From positions 35,356 to 99,355 of the forward strand of contig JBLGAC010000009.1 in NCBI GenBank assembly GCA_047610385.1: a stretch of DNA of 64,000 nt. The letters are read 5' to 3'. Of the stretch, positions 17,135 to 26,295 are shown in pieces. The position numbers and the translations under genes are program-made. Numbering within the stretch: position 1 is the first letter of the stretch; each line of letters opens with the position of its first letter. Under the pieces are notes generated by a model that was given only the letters and a program-made list of their open reading frames with translations, did no database searches and was not told the DNA's origin. This DNA is from JBOCEF01 sp047610385. GTDB lineage: Bacteria > Pseudomonadota > Alphaproteobacteria > Rhodobacterales > Rhodobacteraceae.

Positions 17135-18094
17135 ATGCAAAGCTATCTCGAGTTCGAAAAAGGCCTGGCTGAGATCGAAGGCAAGGCAGAAGAGCTGCGC
17201 GCCATGGCGCGTGACGATGCGTCGATGAAAGTGGGGGACCAGGTCGCCTCGCTTGAAAACCGCGCGTCCGAGATGCTGACGGAGCTTTACGAAGACCTGT
17301 CCCCCTGGCGCAAATGCCTGGTGGCGCGCCACCCACTGCGGCCCCATGCGCTGGATTGCATCCGCGCGCTGTTCACCGAATACGTCCCGCTGGCCGGGGA
17401 CCGCAACTTTGCTGAGGACGCCGCAGTTGTCGGCGGCCTTGCGCGGTTCAACGACCGCCCGGTGATGGTGCTGGGGCACGAAAAGGGCCACGACACCAAA
17501 TCACGGCTCAAGCGCAATTTTGGCATGGCGCGGCCCGAGGGCTACCGCAAGGCCGTGCGCCTGATGGATCTGGCGGACCGCATGGGCCTGCCGGTGATCA
17601 CGCTGATCGACACGCCCGGCGCCTATCCTGGCAAGGGCGCTGAGGAACGCGGCCAGTCTGAGGCCATCGCCCGGTCCACGGAAAAATGCCTGCAGATCGG
17701 CGTGCCGCTGGTGTCGGTGGTGATCGGCGAGGGCGGATCGGGCGGCGCGGTGGCCTTTGCCGTCGGTGACCGCTTGGCGATGCTGGAGCATTCCGTCTAC
17801 TCGGTGATCAGCCCTGAGGGCTGCGCGTCGATCCTGTGGAAAAACGCCGACAAGATGCGCGAAGCTGCTGAGGCGCTGCGTCTGACGGCGCAGGACCTGA
17901 AGACGTTGGGCGTGTGCGACCGGGTGATCAAGGAACCCGTCGGCGGCGCCCAGCGTGACCGCCCGGCAGCCATCGCGGCCATCGGTGCCGCAATCGCGGC
18001 AATGCTGGCGGAGGTCGAGGGCATGACCCCCAAGGCGCGGCTGGCGGCACGGCGCAAAAAGGTGCTGGATATGGGACGCAAGGGCTTGGCGTGA
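17135..18094 (+). CDS. accA: Acetyl-CoA carboxylase carboxyltransferase subunit alpha
   Basis: The alpha subunit of the carboxyltransferase that, with AccD, makes malonyl-CoA for fatty acid synthesis. It starts MQSYLEFEKGLAEIEGKAEE (coiled start) and has 319 residues, the family norm. Characteristic parts are GHEKGHDTKSRLKRNFGMA, LIDTPGAYPGKGAEERGQSE and VIGEGGSGGAVAFAVGDRL, which shape the CoA/biotin site. The codon before QSYL is a correctly placed ATG. It stands alone, as accA usually does in this order. Confidence 0.97.
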   Translation: MQSYLEFEKGLAEIEGKAEELRAMARDDASMKVGDQVASLENRASEMLTELYEDLSPWRKCLVARHPLRPHALDCIRALFTEYVPLAGDRNFAEDAAVVGGLARFNDRPVMVLGHEKGHDTKSRLKRNFGMARPEGYRKAVRLMDLADRMGLPVITLIDTPGAYPGKGAEERGQSEAIARSTEKCLQIGVPLVSVVIGEGGSGGAVAFAVGDRLAMLEHSVYSVISPEGCASILWKNADKMREAAEALRLTAQDLKTLGVCDRVIKEPVGGAQRDRPAAIAAIGAAIAAMLAEVEGMTPKARLAARRKKVLDMGRKGLA

Positions 18095-18220
18095 AACTGA
18101 TGGCACCGGGGCCTGGCCTGTGGCTGAGGGCCCACGCGATTAACTTTAATGCGCGTTGCGCTGGGGATGGATTCTGTTAATAATCCGTCAACCATTTATA
18201 CAGTTGGGGATCCCACAACC

Positions 18221-18829
18221 ATGTCATTCATCCGCAACGGCCTTTGCGCTGCGCTGCTGTCTATTTCTGCCACCGCCTCACAGGCGGCGGAGGTCACGGT
18301 GAATTTCAACGTCGAAGTGATCGGCGACATCCCGGCCTATGTTGGCCTGACCAGCTATGGGACGTTGGTGTATAACAATGAATTTCTGACCGGATCTGGC
18401 GAAGAAGCTCTGGCCTTTACCGCCTATACGGCGGATCCGCTTGACCCGGATGACTACGACGTGGTTGCAGGTTTGGTTTCTTTCAGCATGACCATGTTCG
18501 TGGGCGAGACCTTTGAGCAGACATTCACCGCAGCCGATGATGCTTGGGAACCCGATTTTCCGGAGTTCTATTTCTTCGACGGAGAGCTCTACGGCGTGGA
18601 TTTCGTGGTGGATGAGCTGTTTACGCCCATCGATGCGCCCGGTGTGGATGTTGTGCTCGCAGCTTATAACTGCTTTTGCGGTGGCGAATTTACTCTCTCC
18701 GCCGGTGCGGGAGACCCGAATGTGCTGACCGCCGTTGTGGCCAGCCCCATCCCGGTGCCCGCCGCGCTGCCGCTGATGCTGGGTGGGCTGGGCCTGCTGG
18801 GCGTGGCCGCGAGACGCCGCAAAGGCTGA
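18221..18829 (+). CDS. Secreted acidic protein with VPLPA-type C-terminal sorting tail
   Basis: A 202-residue protein with signal peptide (FIRNGLCAALLSISATASQA/AE) and a C-terminus IPVPAALPLMLGGLGLLGVA then RRRKG, the VPLPA sorting tail. The mature part is very acidic (DPLDPDDYD, DDAWEPDFPEF) and predicted beta-rich; one CFCGG motif may form a disulfide. Function unknown. The ATG at 18221 starts the signal peptide; longer starts add an unrelated leader. A bidirectional terminator separates it from the convergent dehydrogenase gene. Confidence 0.82.
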   Translation: MSFIRNGLCAALLSISATASQAAEVTVNFNVEVIGDIPAYVGLTSYGTLVYNNEFLTGSGEEALAFTAYTADPLDPDDYDVVAGLVSFSMTMFVGETFEQTFTAADDAWEPDFPEFYFFDGELYGVDFVVDELFTPIDAPGVDVVLAAYNCFCGGEFTLSAGAGDPNVLTAVVASPIPVPAALPLMLGGLGLLGVAARRRKG

Positions 18830-18852
18830 TCTGACCCTTCATGGCGCAGCAA

Positions 18853-18886
18853 AAAAGGCCCCGGGCATCGCTGCCTGGGGCCTTTT
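18853..18886. terminator. Bidirectional terminator between convergent genes
   Basis: A 15-bp stem (AAAAGGCCCCGGGCA with one G-U pair) and TCGC loop has A-runs on one side and TTTT on the other, so it can end both the VPLPA-tail gene and the dehydrogenase gene. The loop and A/T flanks resemble the rpsD terminator. Confidence 0.9.
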
Positions 18887-18899
18887 GCGTTGCGATTGC

Positions 18900-20315
18900 C
18901 TACAGCCCCAGCGCCCGATACGACGCCGCCACCCGGCCCACGGCGCACAGATAGGCCGCGGTGCGCAGGTCCGGCACGTCGTCGCGCGACCGCCAGATTT
19001 CGCGCATTTTCTGGTAGGCGACACGCATGGTGTCATCGAGGCCGGACCGCACCAGCTCCAGCTCATCCGCGCCTTTGAGGTAGCGGGCCTTGAAGTTGGG
19101 CGAGATGCCGTCGCCCAGCCGTTCCATTTCGTCGATCAGCAGCTGGTGCCGTGCCTCTTCGCGCCGCCGCTCCATGCGGCCAAACCGGATGTGCGACAGG
19201 TTTTTCACCCATTCGAAATAGCTGACCGTGACACCGCCTGCATTGGCGTAAAGATCGGGGATGATCACCGTGCCGCGGTCGCGCAGAACGTCATCGGCGC
19301 CTGCGGTGATCGGGCCATTTGCGGCCTCCAGGATCAAGGGTGCCTTGATGCGGTCGGCGTTGGTCAGGTTGATCGCCCCCTCCATCGCCGCGGGGATCAG
19401 GATGTCGCATTCCAGCTCCAGCGCTGAGGCACCGTCACTGCGGTAAATGCCGCCCTCAAACCCGGTAACACCGCCGCGCGCGGTGATGTGGGTGCGCAGC
19501 GCTTCGATGTCGAGCCCGGCTTCGTTGACCACCGCACCGTCATGTTCAGCGACGGCGATGATCAGGGCGCCGTCCTCTTCGCTCAGGAACTTGGCGGCGT
19601 GATAGCCCACATTGCCCAAGCCCTGCACCACGATCCGCTTGCCGCTAAGATCGCCGTACAGCTGGGCGGTCGCCACGTCATCGGGATGGCGGAAAAACTC
19701 ACGCAGCGCGTATTGCACCCCGCGCCCCGTCGCTTCAACACGCCCCGCAATGCCGCCCGCGTCGAGCGGCTTGCCCGTCACGCAGGCGCGCGCGTTGATG
19801 TCGGTGGTGTTCATGCGGCGGTATTGATCGGCAATCCATGCCATTTCCCGCTCTCCGGTGCCCATGTCGGGGGCGGGCACGTTCTGGGACGGGCTGATCA
19901 GGTCGCGCTTGATCAGCTCAAAGGCAAAGCGGCGGGTGATGCGCTCCAGCTCATCCTCATCCCATTGGCGCGGGTCGATGCACAGCCCGCCCTTGGAGCC
20001 GCCAAACGGCGCCTCCACCAGCGCGCATTTATAGGTCATGAGCGCGGCGAGCGCCTCCACCTCATCTTGATTGACGGACATGGCATAGCGGATGCCGCCT
20101 TTGACGGGCTCCATATGCTCAGAATGCACCGACCGATAGCCGGTGAAGGTGTGGATGCGCCCGCGCAACCGCACCCCGAACCGCACGGTGTAGGTGGCGT
20201 TGCAGACGCGGATCTTTTCCTCCAGCCCGGGGGAAAGGTCCATCAGCGCCACGGCGCGGTTGAACATGATGTCAACGGAATGGCGGAAGCTCGGCTCAGC
20301 GGCCTGGATATTCAT
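18900..20315 (-). CDS. Glu/Leu/Phe/Val dehydrogenase (glutamate dehydrogenase)
   Basis: This enzyme catalyses the reversible oxidative deamination of an amino acid, most likely glutamate, with NAD(P). The substrate-binding lysine is in EPVKGGIRYAMSVNQDEVEA and the catalytic region is TYKCALVEAPFGGSKGG. The Rossmann motif is VVQGLGNVGYHAAKF and the C-terminal hinge is LYANAGGVTVSYFEW. The 471-residue length is in the Glu-dehydrogenase range. The ATG at 20315 precedes the conserved N-terminal helix; the 40 upstream codons look non-coding. Coenzyme choice cannot be told by eye. Confidence 0.94.
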   Translation of the reverse strand: MNIQAAEPSFRHSVDIMFNRAVALMDLSPGLEEKIRVCNATYTVRFGVRLRGRIHTFTGYRSVHSEHMEPVKGGIRYAMSVNQDEVEALAALMTYKCALVEAPFGGSKGGLCIDPRQWDEDELERITRRFAFELIKRDLISPSQNVPAPDMGTGEREMAWIADQYRRMNTTDINARACVTGKPLDAGGIAGRVEATGRGVQYALREFFRHPDDVATAQLYGDLSGKRIVVQGLGNVGYHAAKFLSEEDGALIIAVAEHDGAVVNEAGLDIEALRTHITARGGVTGFEGGIYRSDGASALELECDILIPAAMEGAINLTNADRIKAPLILEAANGPITAGADDVLRDRGTVIIPDLYANAGGVTVSYFEWVKNLSHIRFGRMERRREEARHQLLIDEMERLGDGISPNFKARYLKGADELELVRSGLDDTMRVAYQKMREIWRSRDDVPDLRTAAYLCAVGRVAASYRALGL

Positions 20316-20538
20316 GTCTCGGCATTTCCCCGATATAATGGGGGCCTCTGACGGGCCCTGATGCAGACCGTCGCGCCGCAAGGGCTGCGGCGCAAGGGCG
20401 TGGCACAGCATGGCGCGCAATGGTGAAGGGAACATGACGCCAACAATCAGAGTTAACGTCTTATTTTGAAACGCAATTCAGAAGCTTGGCCGTGCATTAT
20501 CACCATCAAATGATTCCCCAAGCCGGAGGCGTCCCGCG
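20316..20538. promoter_or_regulatory. Divergent promoter region
   Basis: The 223-bp interval separates the dehydrogenase gene and a VPLPA-tail gene that point away from each other. An AT-rich patch (about 20448-20515) near the plus-strand start should hold its promoter. A CCGGAGG ribosome site precedes the ATG at 20539. Confidence 0.45.
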
Positions 20539-21198
20539 ATGCGCAGCATTTTCCGCCCAACCCTCGCCGTTGCCGCAATGGTGGCTGGCGGCGCGGCCGC
20601 AGCCCCGGTGATCGGATCGCATGGCCTGTCCGCCCCGGCGCAAAGCATCGGGTTCGAAGGCGCGCGCGCCGATCCCGGCGCGCTGGTGCTGGGGTTGAAC
20701 CGCGCGGGCGTGGGGTTTTCCGGGCCCCTGGCGCTGTCGCCGCAAGCGGTGGATCATGTGTCGGGCATGTCAGGTGCCAGCTTGGGCAATCAGGGCGTGT
20801 CCGGCTGGCGCGGCGAAGTGTCGATCACCTTTGATGATGTGATGAACGCCGCCGCCTTTGCCTTTGCCACCGAACGCGCCACCACCCATGTCGCCGCGCT
20901 GCTGGACGGATGGGTGGTTGAGGCGTTTACGCTTGAGACCAACTGGTACGTCTCTGACACCGCCTATTTGGGCTTTCGCGGCATCCGTTTCGATGAAATC
21001 CGCCTGCGCACCGACGCTGCCCTGGTGCTGATCGACAACCTGCAATTGGGAGAGACGGATCTGATCCCCCAACAGGCCGCCGCCAGCCTGATGTTGACCC
21101 GCAATGTGGTTGCGCCAGTGCCGGTGCCCGCTGCGTTCGGGCTGCTCGCGGCGGCGTTCGCGGCGCTGGGGGTGTTCCGGCTTCGCCGCCGGCCCTGA
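20539..21198 (+). CDS. Secreted protein with VPLPA-type C-terminal sorting tail
   Basis: The 219-residue protein starts MRSIFRPTLAVAAMVAGGAA with a signal peptide ending near AAA/AP. It closes with VPVPAAFGLLAAAFAALGVF and RLRRRP. The middle (TFDDVMNAAAFAFATERATT, GFRGIRFDEIRL, LVLIDNLQLGE) matches the generic beta-sandwich of PEP-CTERM proteins in which a DNLQ-type strand precedes the tail. Function unknown; probably surface-associated. Its stop codon lies inside a tandem duplication shared with the end of hrpB. Confidence 0.82.
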   Translation: MRSIFRPTLAVAAMVAGGAAAAPVIGSHGLSAPAQSIGFEGARADPGALVLGLNRAGVGFSGPLALSPQAVDHVSGMSGASLGNQGVSGWRGEVSITFDDVMNAAAFAFATERATTHVAALLDGWVVEAFTLETNWYVSDTAYLGFRGIRFDEIRLRTDAALVLIDNLQLGETDLIPQQAAASLMLTRNVVAPVPVPAAFGLLAAAFAALGVFRLRRRP

Positions 21199-21240
21199 GG
21201 CCGCCTTATTGGGCCGCCGGCCTTGAGATGCCGCCTTATT
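21185..21240. repeat. Tandem duplication spanning two convergent gene ends
   Basis: A 26-bp unit (21185-21210) is repeated as a 28-bp near-copy (21213-21240); both begin GCCGCCGGCC and end CCGCCTTATT. The first copy contains the stop codon of the VPLPA-tail gene, the second the stop codon of hrpB. Confidence 0.75.
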
Positions 21241-23773
21241 CGCCGCGCCTGCGTGCGCGTGTGGTCGGGGGGGCGGCGGCCGGGTCGTCAGGCCACGGGT
21301 GGCGCGGGTAGCGCCCGCGCATGTCGCGCCGCACATCGGCATAGGACGCCCCCCAGAACCCCGGCAGATCTGCCGTGGTCTGCACCGGGCGCCCGGCGGG
21401 CGACAGCAGATCAATCAACAGCGGAATGCGCCGGGGGCCAAGGGAGGGATGCACCGTCAGGCCGAACAGTTCCTGCAACCGGATGGCGATGGCCGGGGGA
21501 TCGCGGTCATAATCCACCGGAACCTTTGTCCCGGTCGGTGCGGTGAACTTGGGCGGGGCTGCGGCGTCCAGCGCCTGTCCCGCCGCCCAGTCCAGCGTGC
21601 CCTCCAGGATCGCCGCCAAATCAAGCCGCGCCAGCTCGCCCGCCCCACGGATGCGCCCCAGATGCGGGGTAAGCCAATCGTCAAGGCCCGCCAGCAGCCC
21701 GTCATCAGACATGTCCGGCAGGTCGGCCCCGGCCCGGCGCGCCCATTCCACGCGGGCGCGAAAACGGCGGGCGGCGGGGGTCCATGGAAGGCAGTCCAGC
21801 CCCAGCGCCCGCACCCCTTCGGCCATCGCGGCGGCGCGCGCGTCCTCAGGCGCATCGGTCCATGGCCGGTCCTCAAGGGCCAGCGCGCCGAGGCGGCGCT
21901 GGATGCGGGCCTCCACGGTCCGGTCGCGGGGGTTCCAGCGGCACAGGTGCACGTCCTCAAGGCGGTCTGCGAACAGGTCTTCGATGTCCGCGCGGGTCAG
22001 CGCGGCGGCGCGGCGGATTTTCGCCTCACGCAGGTCGCCATCGGTGTCAGCGACGGCCAGAAAGCGCTGTTTGGCCAACGGATCGCCCCCATCCATGGCA
22101 GCGCCTTTGCCGCCCGACAGCAGGTAGCGCGCGACTGTGCGGCCATTCTCGGCCGCACCATTGGGGCGCATCATGGCGATGCGGTCGGGATAGGCGCGCG
22201 CCAGCAGACGCCCGGGGCTTTCGGCCGCGCCGGGGATCGGGGCCTTGCGGGCACCCGCGCGATCAAGCCTGCGGGCCGCCTCGCGCAGTGCGGCGATGCG
22301 GCCGGGGTCGGCGCGATAGGGATGATCGGCGTTGAAGCGTTGGGGATCGCGCAACGCTGCCAACCGCAGAGACAGGTTGGCAGGCGCGGAATGGGGCAGG
22401 GGGTCGCGGTCCTCCAGCACCGCGGCCAACCGCGCGGCGTCAGGGCGCGCGGCATCAGGGCATGACAGCAGCATATGGGCCAGCCGCGGATGGGCGGGCA
22501 GCCGCGACAGCGCTTTTCCGTGCGCAGTGGGGCGGCCCGCTGCGTCCAGCGCGCCCAGATCGCGCAGCAAGGCGCGCGCTTCGTCCAAGGTTTTGGCCGG
22601 GGGCTGATCGGGGAAAGACAGATCGGTGGCCGCGGCGCCCCAGATTGCCAGCTCCAGCGCCAGCGGTGCCAAGTCGGCCTCCATGATCTCAGGCCGAGGG
22701 GCGGGGGCCAGGCCGCCGTCCTCGCCCTTGGTCCACAGCCGCGCGCACACCCCGGGGCCAAGCCGCCCCGCGCGCCCACGCCGCTGCTCAGCCTCAGCCT
22801 TGGTCACGCGGTCGGTCACCAGCCGCGACATGCCAGATCCGGGATCAAACCGCGCCCGGCGCGCCAGCCCGCCGTCGATGACGATGCGCACGCCTTCGAT
22901 GGTCAGCGATGTCTCGGCGATGGACGTGGCCAGCACCAGCTTGCGCCGCCCGGTCGATGGGGCGATGGCCGCGCGTTGGGCGGCAAAGGGCATGGCGCCG
23001 TGCAGGGGCCGGATGTCGATGTCTTTCAGGCGGCCCGACAGGCGTTGCTCCACCCGCCCGATTTCGCCGGCGCCGGGCAGAAACGCCAGCGCATCACCGG
23101 GCGCATCGGCCAAGGTCGCGGCGATCAGGTCCGCCATCGCGTCTTCGAACCGAGGGCCCCTGCGCCCCGGCGGTGCGCGCCAAGGCAAAGGCAACCACCG
23201 GGTTTCAATGGGGAAAATCCGCCCATCAGACCGGATCACCGGCGCGTTCCCCATCAAGGCGGCCAGCGCATCGGCGTCCAGCGTCGCGGACATTGCCACG
23301 ATGCGCAGATCGGGGCGCAATGCGGCCTGAACCTCCAGCGCCAGCGCCAGCCCCAGATCGGCGTTCAAAGATCGTTCATGAATTTCGTCAAACAGCACTG
23401 CTGAGACGCCGGTCAGTTCCGGGTCGCTTTGCAGCATCCGGGTCAGGATGCCTTCGGTCACCACTTCGATGCGGGTGTCGGGGCCGATCTTTGTCTCGCC
23501 GCGGATGCGCCAGCCGACGGTGGCGCCGGGGGCCTCGCCCATCAGAAACGCGATGCGCTCAGCCGCGGTGCGGGCGGCGACGCGGCGCGGCTCCAACATC
23601 AGAATGCGGCCGGTGGCCCAGTGCTGCGACAGCAGATGTATCGGGACCAGCGTGGTTTTCCCGGCGCCGGGCGGTGCCTCCAGCACCGCGCAGGGGCCAG
23701 CATCCAGCGCGGCGGCAAGCGCGGGCAGAACCGCACGGACCGGCAGATCGGGAAGTGAGGCGAGCGTGATCAT
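21236..23773 (-). CDS. hrpB: ATP-dependent helicase HrpB (DEAH-box)
   Basis: A DEAH/DExH-box RNA helicase of the HrpB branch. Motif I is EAPPGAGKTT (residues 32-41). Motif II is LFDEIHERSL (DEIH) and motif III MSATLDA. The second RecA domain carries ATSIAETSLTIEGVRIVIDGG and QRRGRAGRLGPGVCARLW. The C-terminal HrpB-specific region includes ATPKFTAPTG-like sequence and LFGLTVHPSLGPRRIPLLIDLLSPAGRPVQTT. The 845 residues are the family's usual length. The biological RNA target is unknown in most bacteria. It lies just downstream of the glycosyltransferase operon on the same strand. Confidence 0.96.
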   Translation of the reverse strand: MITLASLPDLPVRAVLPALAAALDAGPCAVLEAPPGAGKTTLVPIHLLSQHWATGRILMLEPRRVAARTAAERIAFLMGEAPGATVGWRIRGETKIGPDTRIEVVTEGILTRMLQSDPELTGVSAVLFDEIHERSLNADLGLALALEVQAALRPDLRIVAMSATLDADALAALMGNAPVIRSDGRIFPIETRWLPLPWRAPPGRRGPRFEDAMADLIAATLADAPGDALAFLPGAGEIGRVEQRLSGRLKDIDIRPLHGAMPFAAQRAAIAPSTGRRKLVLATSIAETSLTIEGVRIVIDGGLARRARFDPGSGMSRLVTDRVTKAEAEQRRGRAGRLGPGVCARLWTKGEDGGLAPAPRPEIMEADLAPLALELAIWGAAATDLSFPDQPPAKTLDEARALLRDLGALDAAGRPTAHGKALSRLPAHPRLAHMLLSCPDAARPDAARLAAVLEDRDPLPHSAPANLSLRLAALRDPQRFNADHPYRADPGRIAALREAARRLDRAGARKAPIPGAAESPGRLLARAYPDRIAMMRPNGAAENGRTVARYLLSGGKGAAMDGGDPLAKQRFLAVADTDGDLREAKIRRAAALTRADIEDLFADRLEDVHLCRWNPRDRTVEARIQRRLGALALEDRPWTDAPEDARAAAMAEGVRALGLDCLPWTPAARRFRARVEWARRAGADLPDMSDDGLLAGLDDWLTPHLGRIRGAGELARLDLAAILEGTLDWAAGQALDAAAPPKFTAPTGTKVPVDYDRDPPAIAIRLQELFGLTVHPSLGPRRIPLLIDLLSPAGRPVQTTADLPGFWGASYADVRRDMRGRYPRHPWPDDPAAAPPTTRARRRGE

Positions 23774-23795
23774 GCGCGCAGGGATAGCGCGCCGA

Positions 23796-24905
23796 TCACC
23801 CCCCGGCCAGCGCGATCAACCGCGCCGCACTTTGCGCCGCACCATCCGCGCACAGGGGCGCGGGGTGGGGGCGCCATGCGGCGATGGCAGCTTCGGCAGC
23901 AGCGTGCAGCGCCTGGGGCGTCAGCGCGCCGATGCGCAGGGCGGTGATGCCGGGCAGGGCGGCGAAGGCCTGAGCGCGGATCAGCTGTTCGCGCTCGCCG
24001 CCTTCCTCCATCGGGATCAAGATTGACGGGCCGCCGCGCAGCGCCGCGTCGACGCCAGTGTTGTAGCCCGCAAGGCTGATCGATAGCGCGCAGCGGCGCA
24101 GCAGGGCGCGGTAATCACCGCGCAACGGTCCCACAATCGCGGGGCCTAGGGCGCTGAGCCGCGCCGCCTCAGCCCCATCCCCGACCAGCAGCCGCCATGG
24201 GCGCTGCGACAGGCGCGCCGCCGCGGCCGCCATGTGCAGCAGCCTGTGCCCGACATCCCCTGCGCCGACGGACACCAGAACCTCCCCCCCCCCATCGCCC
24301 GGGGTCGTGGGCGGGGGGGGATCGAGCACATAGCCCGTATAGACCGCCTTTTGCGCGATGGCCGCGCCGTCCCCGGGCCAGCTGAGCGAGAGCGGCGCGA
24401 TGCCAGCCGCGCCGTGGATCAAGATCAGGTCATAGGGCGCGAGGCGGGCCATCGTCTCAGCCACGCGTTTGGGGTTGGACGGCGGCTCCAGCACATCACG
24501 GATCGAGACGGCGAGGCGGCAGCCCGCAGGGCGCGCGGCGATGGCGGCGCCGAATTCAGCGGCAAGGGCACGGCGCCCGAAGGGGAACAGCTCCGTGACC
24601 AGCACGTCGGGGGCAAAGCCGCGCAACGCCTGACCGATTGCAGCGCCGCGGTCGGCCATATACGCGGCGCTTGCCTGCGCGCCATCGGGCCCCCGCAGGG
24701 TCTTGTAGTCCAGATCCCGGATCGTGAGCGGGGGAAGCTGCGCGATGTCCACGCCTTGCGTGTCGATATGCGCCAACACCCGCCCGCCGGAGATGACCAG
24801 CGCCCGCCCCCCCGCGGCCTGAACCGCGCGTGCCAACGCCAAGGTGCGCACAAAATGGCCGGAGCCCATCAGATGGGTCACCAGAAAGGCGATGCGCCCG
24901 GTCAT
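23796..24905 (-). CDS. MurG-like glycosyltransferase family protein
   Basis: The fold is a GT-B glycosyltransferase: RIAFLVTHLMGSGHFVRTLALARA is the MurG/UGT-like Gly-rich acceptor loop with GSGH. The C-terminal nucleotide-sugar site includes GPLRGDYRALLRRCALSISLAGYNTGVDAAL and ILIPMEEGGEREQLIRA. About 369 residues from the ATG at 24905 (an ATG at 24914 is also possible). It is the last gene of a five-gene operon with three other glycosyltransferases and a phosphatase, and resembles the first gene of that operon. Donor and acceptor are unknown. Confidence 0.82.
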   Translation of the reverse strand: MTGRIAFLVTHLMGSGHFVRTLALARAVQAAGGRALVISGGRVLAHIDTQGVDIAQLPPLTIRDLDYKTLRGPDGAQASAAYMADRGAAIGQALRGFAPDVLVTELFPFGRRALAAEFGAAIAARPAGCRLAVSIRDVLEPPSNPKRVAETMARLAPYDLILIHGAAGIAPLSLSWPGDGAAIAQKAVYTGYVLDPPPPTTPGDGGGEVLVSVGAGDVGHRLLHMAAAAARLSQRPWRLLVGDGAEAARLSALGPAIVGPLRGDYRALLRRCALSISLAGYNTGVDAALRGGPSILIPMEEGGEREQLIRAQAFAALPGITALRIGALTPQALHAAAEAAIAAWRPHPAPLCADGAAQSAARLIALAGG

Positions 24906-24993
24906 TGGCGGCATGCGGCCCGCGGGCGCCTTGCGCCCCCGCGTGCCGGCGCGGCGACACGCCGCGCGCACCCAGTTGCTGCCCGGATGTGGA

Positions 24994-26295
24994 TCATGCC
25001 CGTGGCGCCAGCTTTTCGGGGGCACCGAGGGCGACGGGGGTTCCCGCCGCGCTCAGCATCACTGGGTGGACGCGGGCGCGGCGGATGCGGAACGGCTCAG
25101 TGCCCAGATAGGGCCAGCCGGTGGCCGCGGCCATGATTGCGCGCATCATCCCGCGGTGGCAGATGATCAGGCAGGGGCCGATTGCGGCGGCTTCCTCCAG
25201 CACCGGGCCGACGCGGGCCAGCATGTCGGCCGGGGTCTCGCCGTTCGGGGGGCGGAAATCCCAGCCCCAGCCTTCAACTGGGCCATAGGCGCAATCGGGG
25301 TCGGCCAGCAGATCGGCGGCAATCGCGCCTTCCCAATCGCCAAAGTCCATCTCCATCAGCCGGTCATCGAAGATCACGCTGCCGGTCTCGCCCAGGATTG
25401 CCGCGGTTTCGCGCGCGCGGGTCAACGGGCTGCACAGGATTGGCAGGTCGCGCCAATGCGGCGGCAGGCGCAGCCCCCGCAGCGCCGTGCGCGAGGCGTC
25501 CGAGAGCGGGATGTCGGTGCGCCCCTGCAGGCGCCCCTGCGCGTTCCAATCGGTGGGGAAATGCCGGAGCAGCCCGACTTTGACCAGACCGCGGGCGGGG
25601 GGGGTATCTTGGTCGTCGTCCTGAGGCGGCGTTTGGGGCTGCGTGCGGGGCGGCGTGGGATGGGCGGGGTCGATGGGTGCCGCGGCAGGGCCGGGCAGCG
25701 GCGCATAGGGCGGCAGTGGCTGGGCCGGGACGGCGGCCGGGCGCGCGCCACCGTCAGCGGCGCTGAGCCGCGCGAGCAGCTGCGCCCCACGCAAGGACGT
25801 GTCGCCGCCGATGCCGCGGCCATAGGTCGCCAGAAACGGCAGCGCGCCATAGGCTACCAGCGCGGCGCGCGCGGGTGCATCAGCCCCGGCCATGGGGGTG
25901 AGCCGCGCGGCGGTGGTGCCGGGGGGGGCAGCGGGCGTTCCGGGCGTGGGGGGCGCGGCAGGTGCACGTGTGGCGGGGGCAGGTGTGGGCACCGCCGCCG
26001 CGGTCTGCACCGGGATCGACGCGCCGTCGGGGCCGATCACCATGTGGGCGGCGGTGCCTGATGGGCCGCCATGGGCCGCGGTCCCGGCGATGCGGCCTGC
26101 CGCCGCTGCCAACACCGCGCCAAAGCCTGAGACGAGGGCGTTTGCGCTGCTTAGCGCCGCGGCAGGGGCGGTGCCGGGCATTTGCACGGGGCGGCCTGCG
26201 TTGGCATCGGGACGCGGCGCCTGGCCCGGTGCGGGCGCGCGTGGTGGGGGTTGGCTGCCCGAGGGGCCACCAACGCTGTCAGGTCCTGCGGTCAT
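24994..26295 (-). CDS. Histidine phosphatase with long Ala/Pro-rich N-terminal extension
   Basis: The C-terminal 195 residues are a phosphoglycerate-mutase-type histidine phosphatase. The nucleophile is His245 in GLLRHFPTDWNAQGRLQGRT, followed by CSPLTRARETAAIL, EMDFGDWEG and the second active-site His in ICHRGMMRAIM. Residues 1-235 are low-complexity Ala/Pro/Gly (PAPATRAPAAPPTPGTPAAP), with a possible helical stretch FGAVLAAAAGRIAG and an acidic QDDDQD linker. Most members have only about 200 residues, so this is a fusion or an overlong start; the start overlaps the upstream glycosyltransferase stop as ATGA, which supports the long form. In this operon a phosphosugar or polyprenyl-phosphate substrate is plausible (inference). 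Confidence 0.82.
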   Translation of the reverse strand: MTAGPDSVGGPSGSQPPPRAPAPGQAPRPDANAGRPVQMPGTAPAAALSSANALVSGFGAVLAAAAGRIAGTAAHGGPSGTAAHMVIGPDGASIPVQTAAAVPTPAPATRAPAAPPTPGTPAAPPGTTAARLTPMAGADAPARAALVAYGALPFLATYGRGIGGDTSLRGAQLLARLSAADGGARPAAVPAQPLPPYAPLPGPAAAPIDPAHPTPPRTQPQTPPQDDDQDTPPARGLVKVGLLRHFPTDWNAQGRLQGRTDIPLSDASRTALRGLRLPPHWRDLPILCSPLTRARETAAILGETGSVIFDDRLMEMDFGDWEGAIAADLLADPDCAYGPVEGWGWDFRPPNGETPADMLARVGPVLEEAAAIGPCLIICHRGMMRAIMAAATGWPYLGTEPFRIRRARVHPVMLSAAGTPVALGAPEKLAPRA

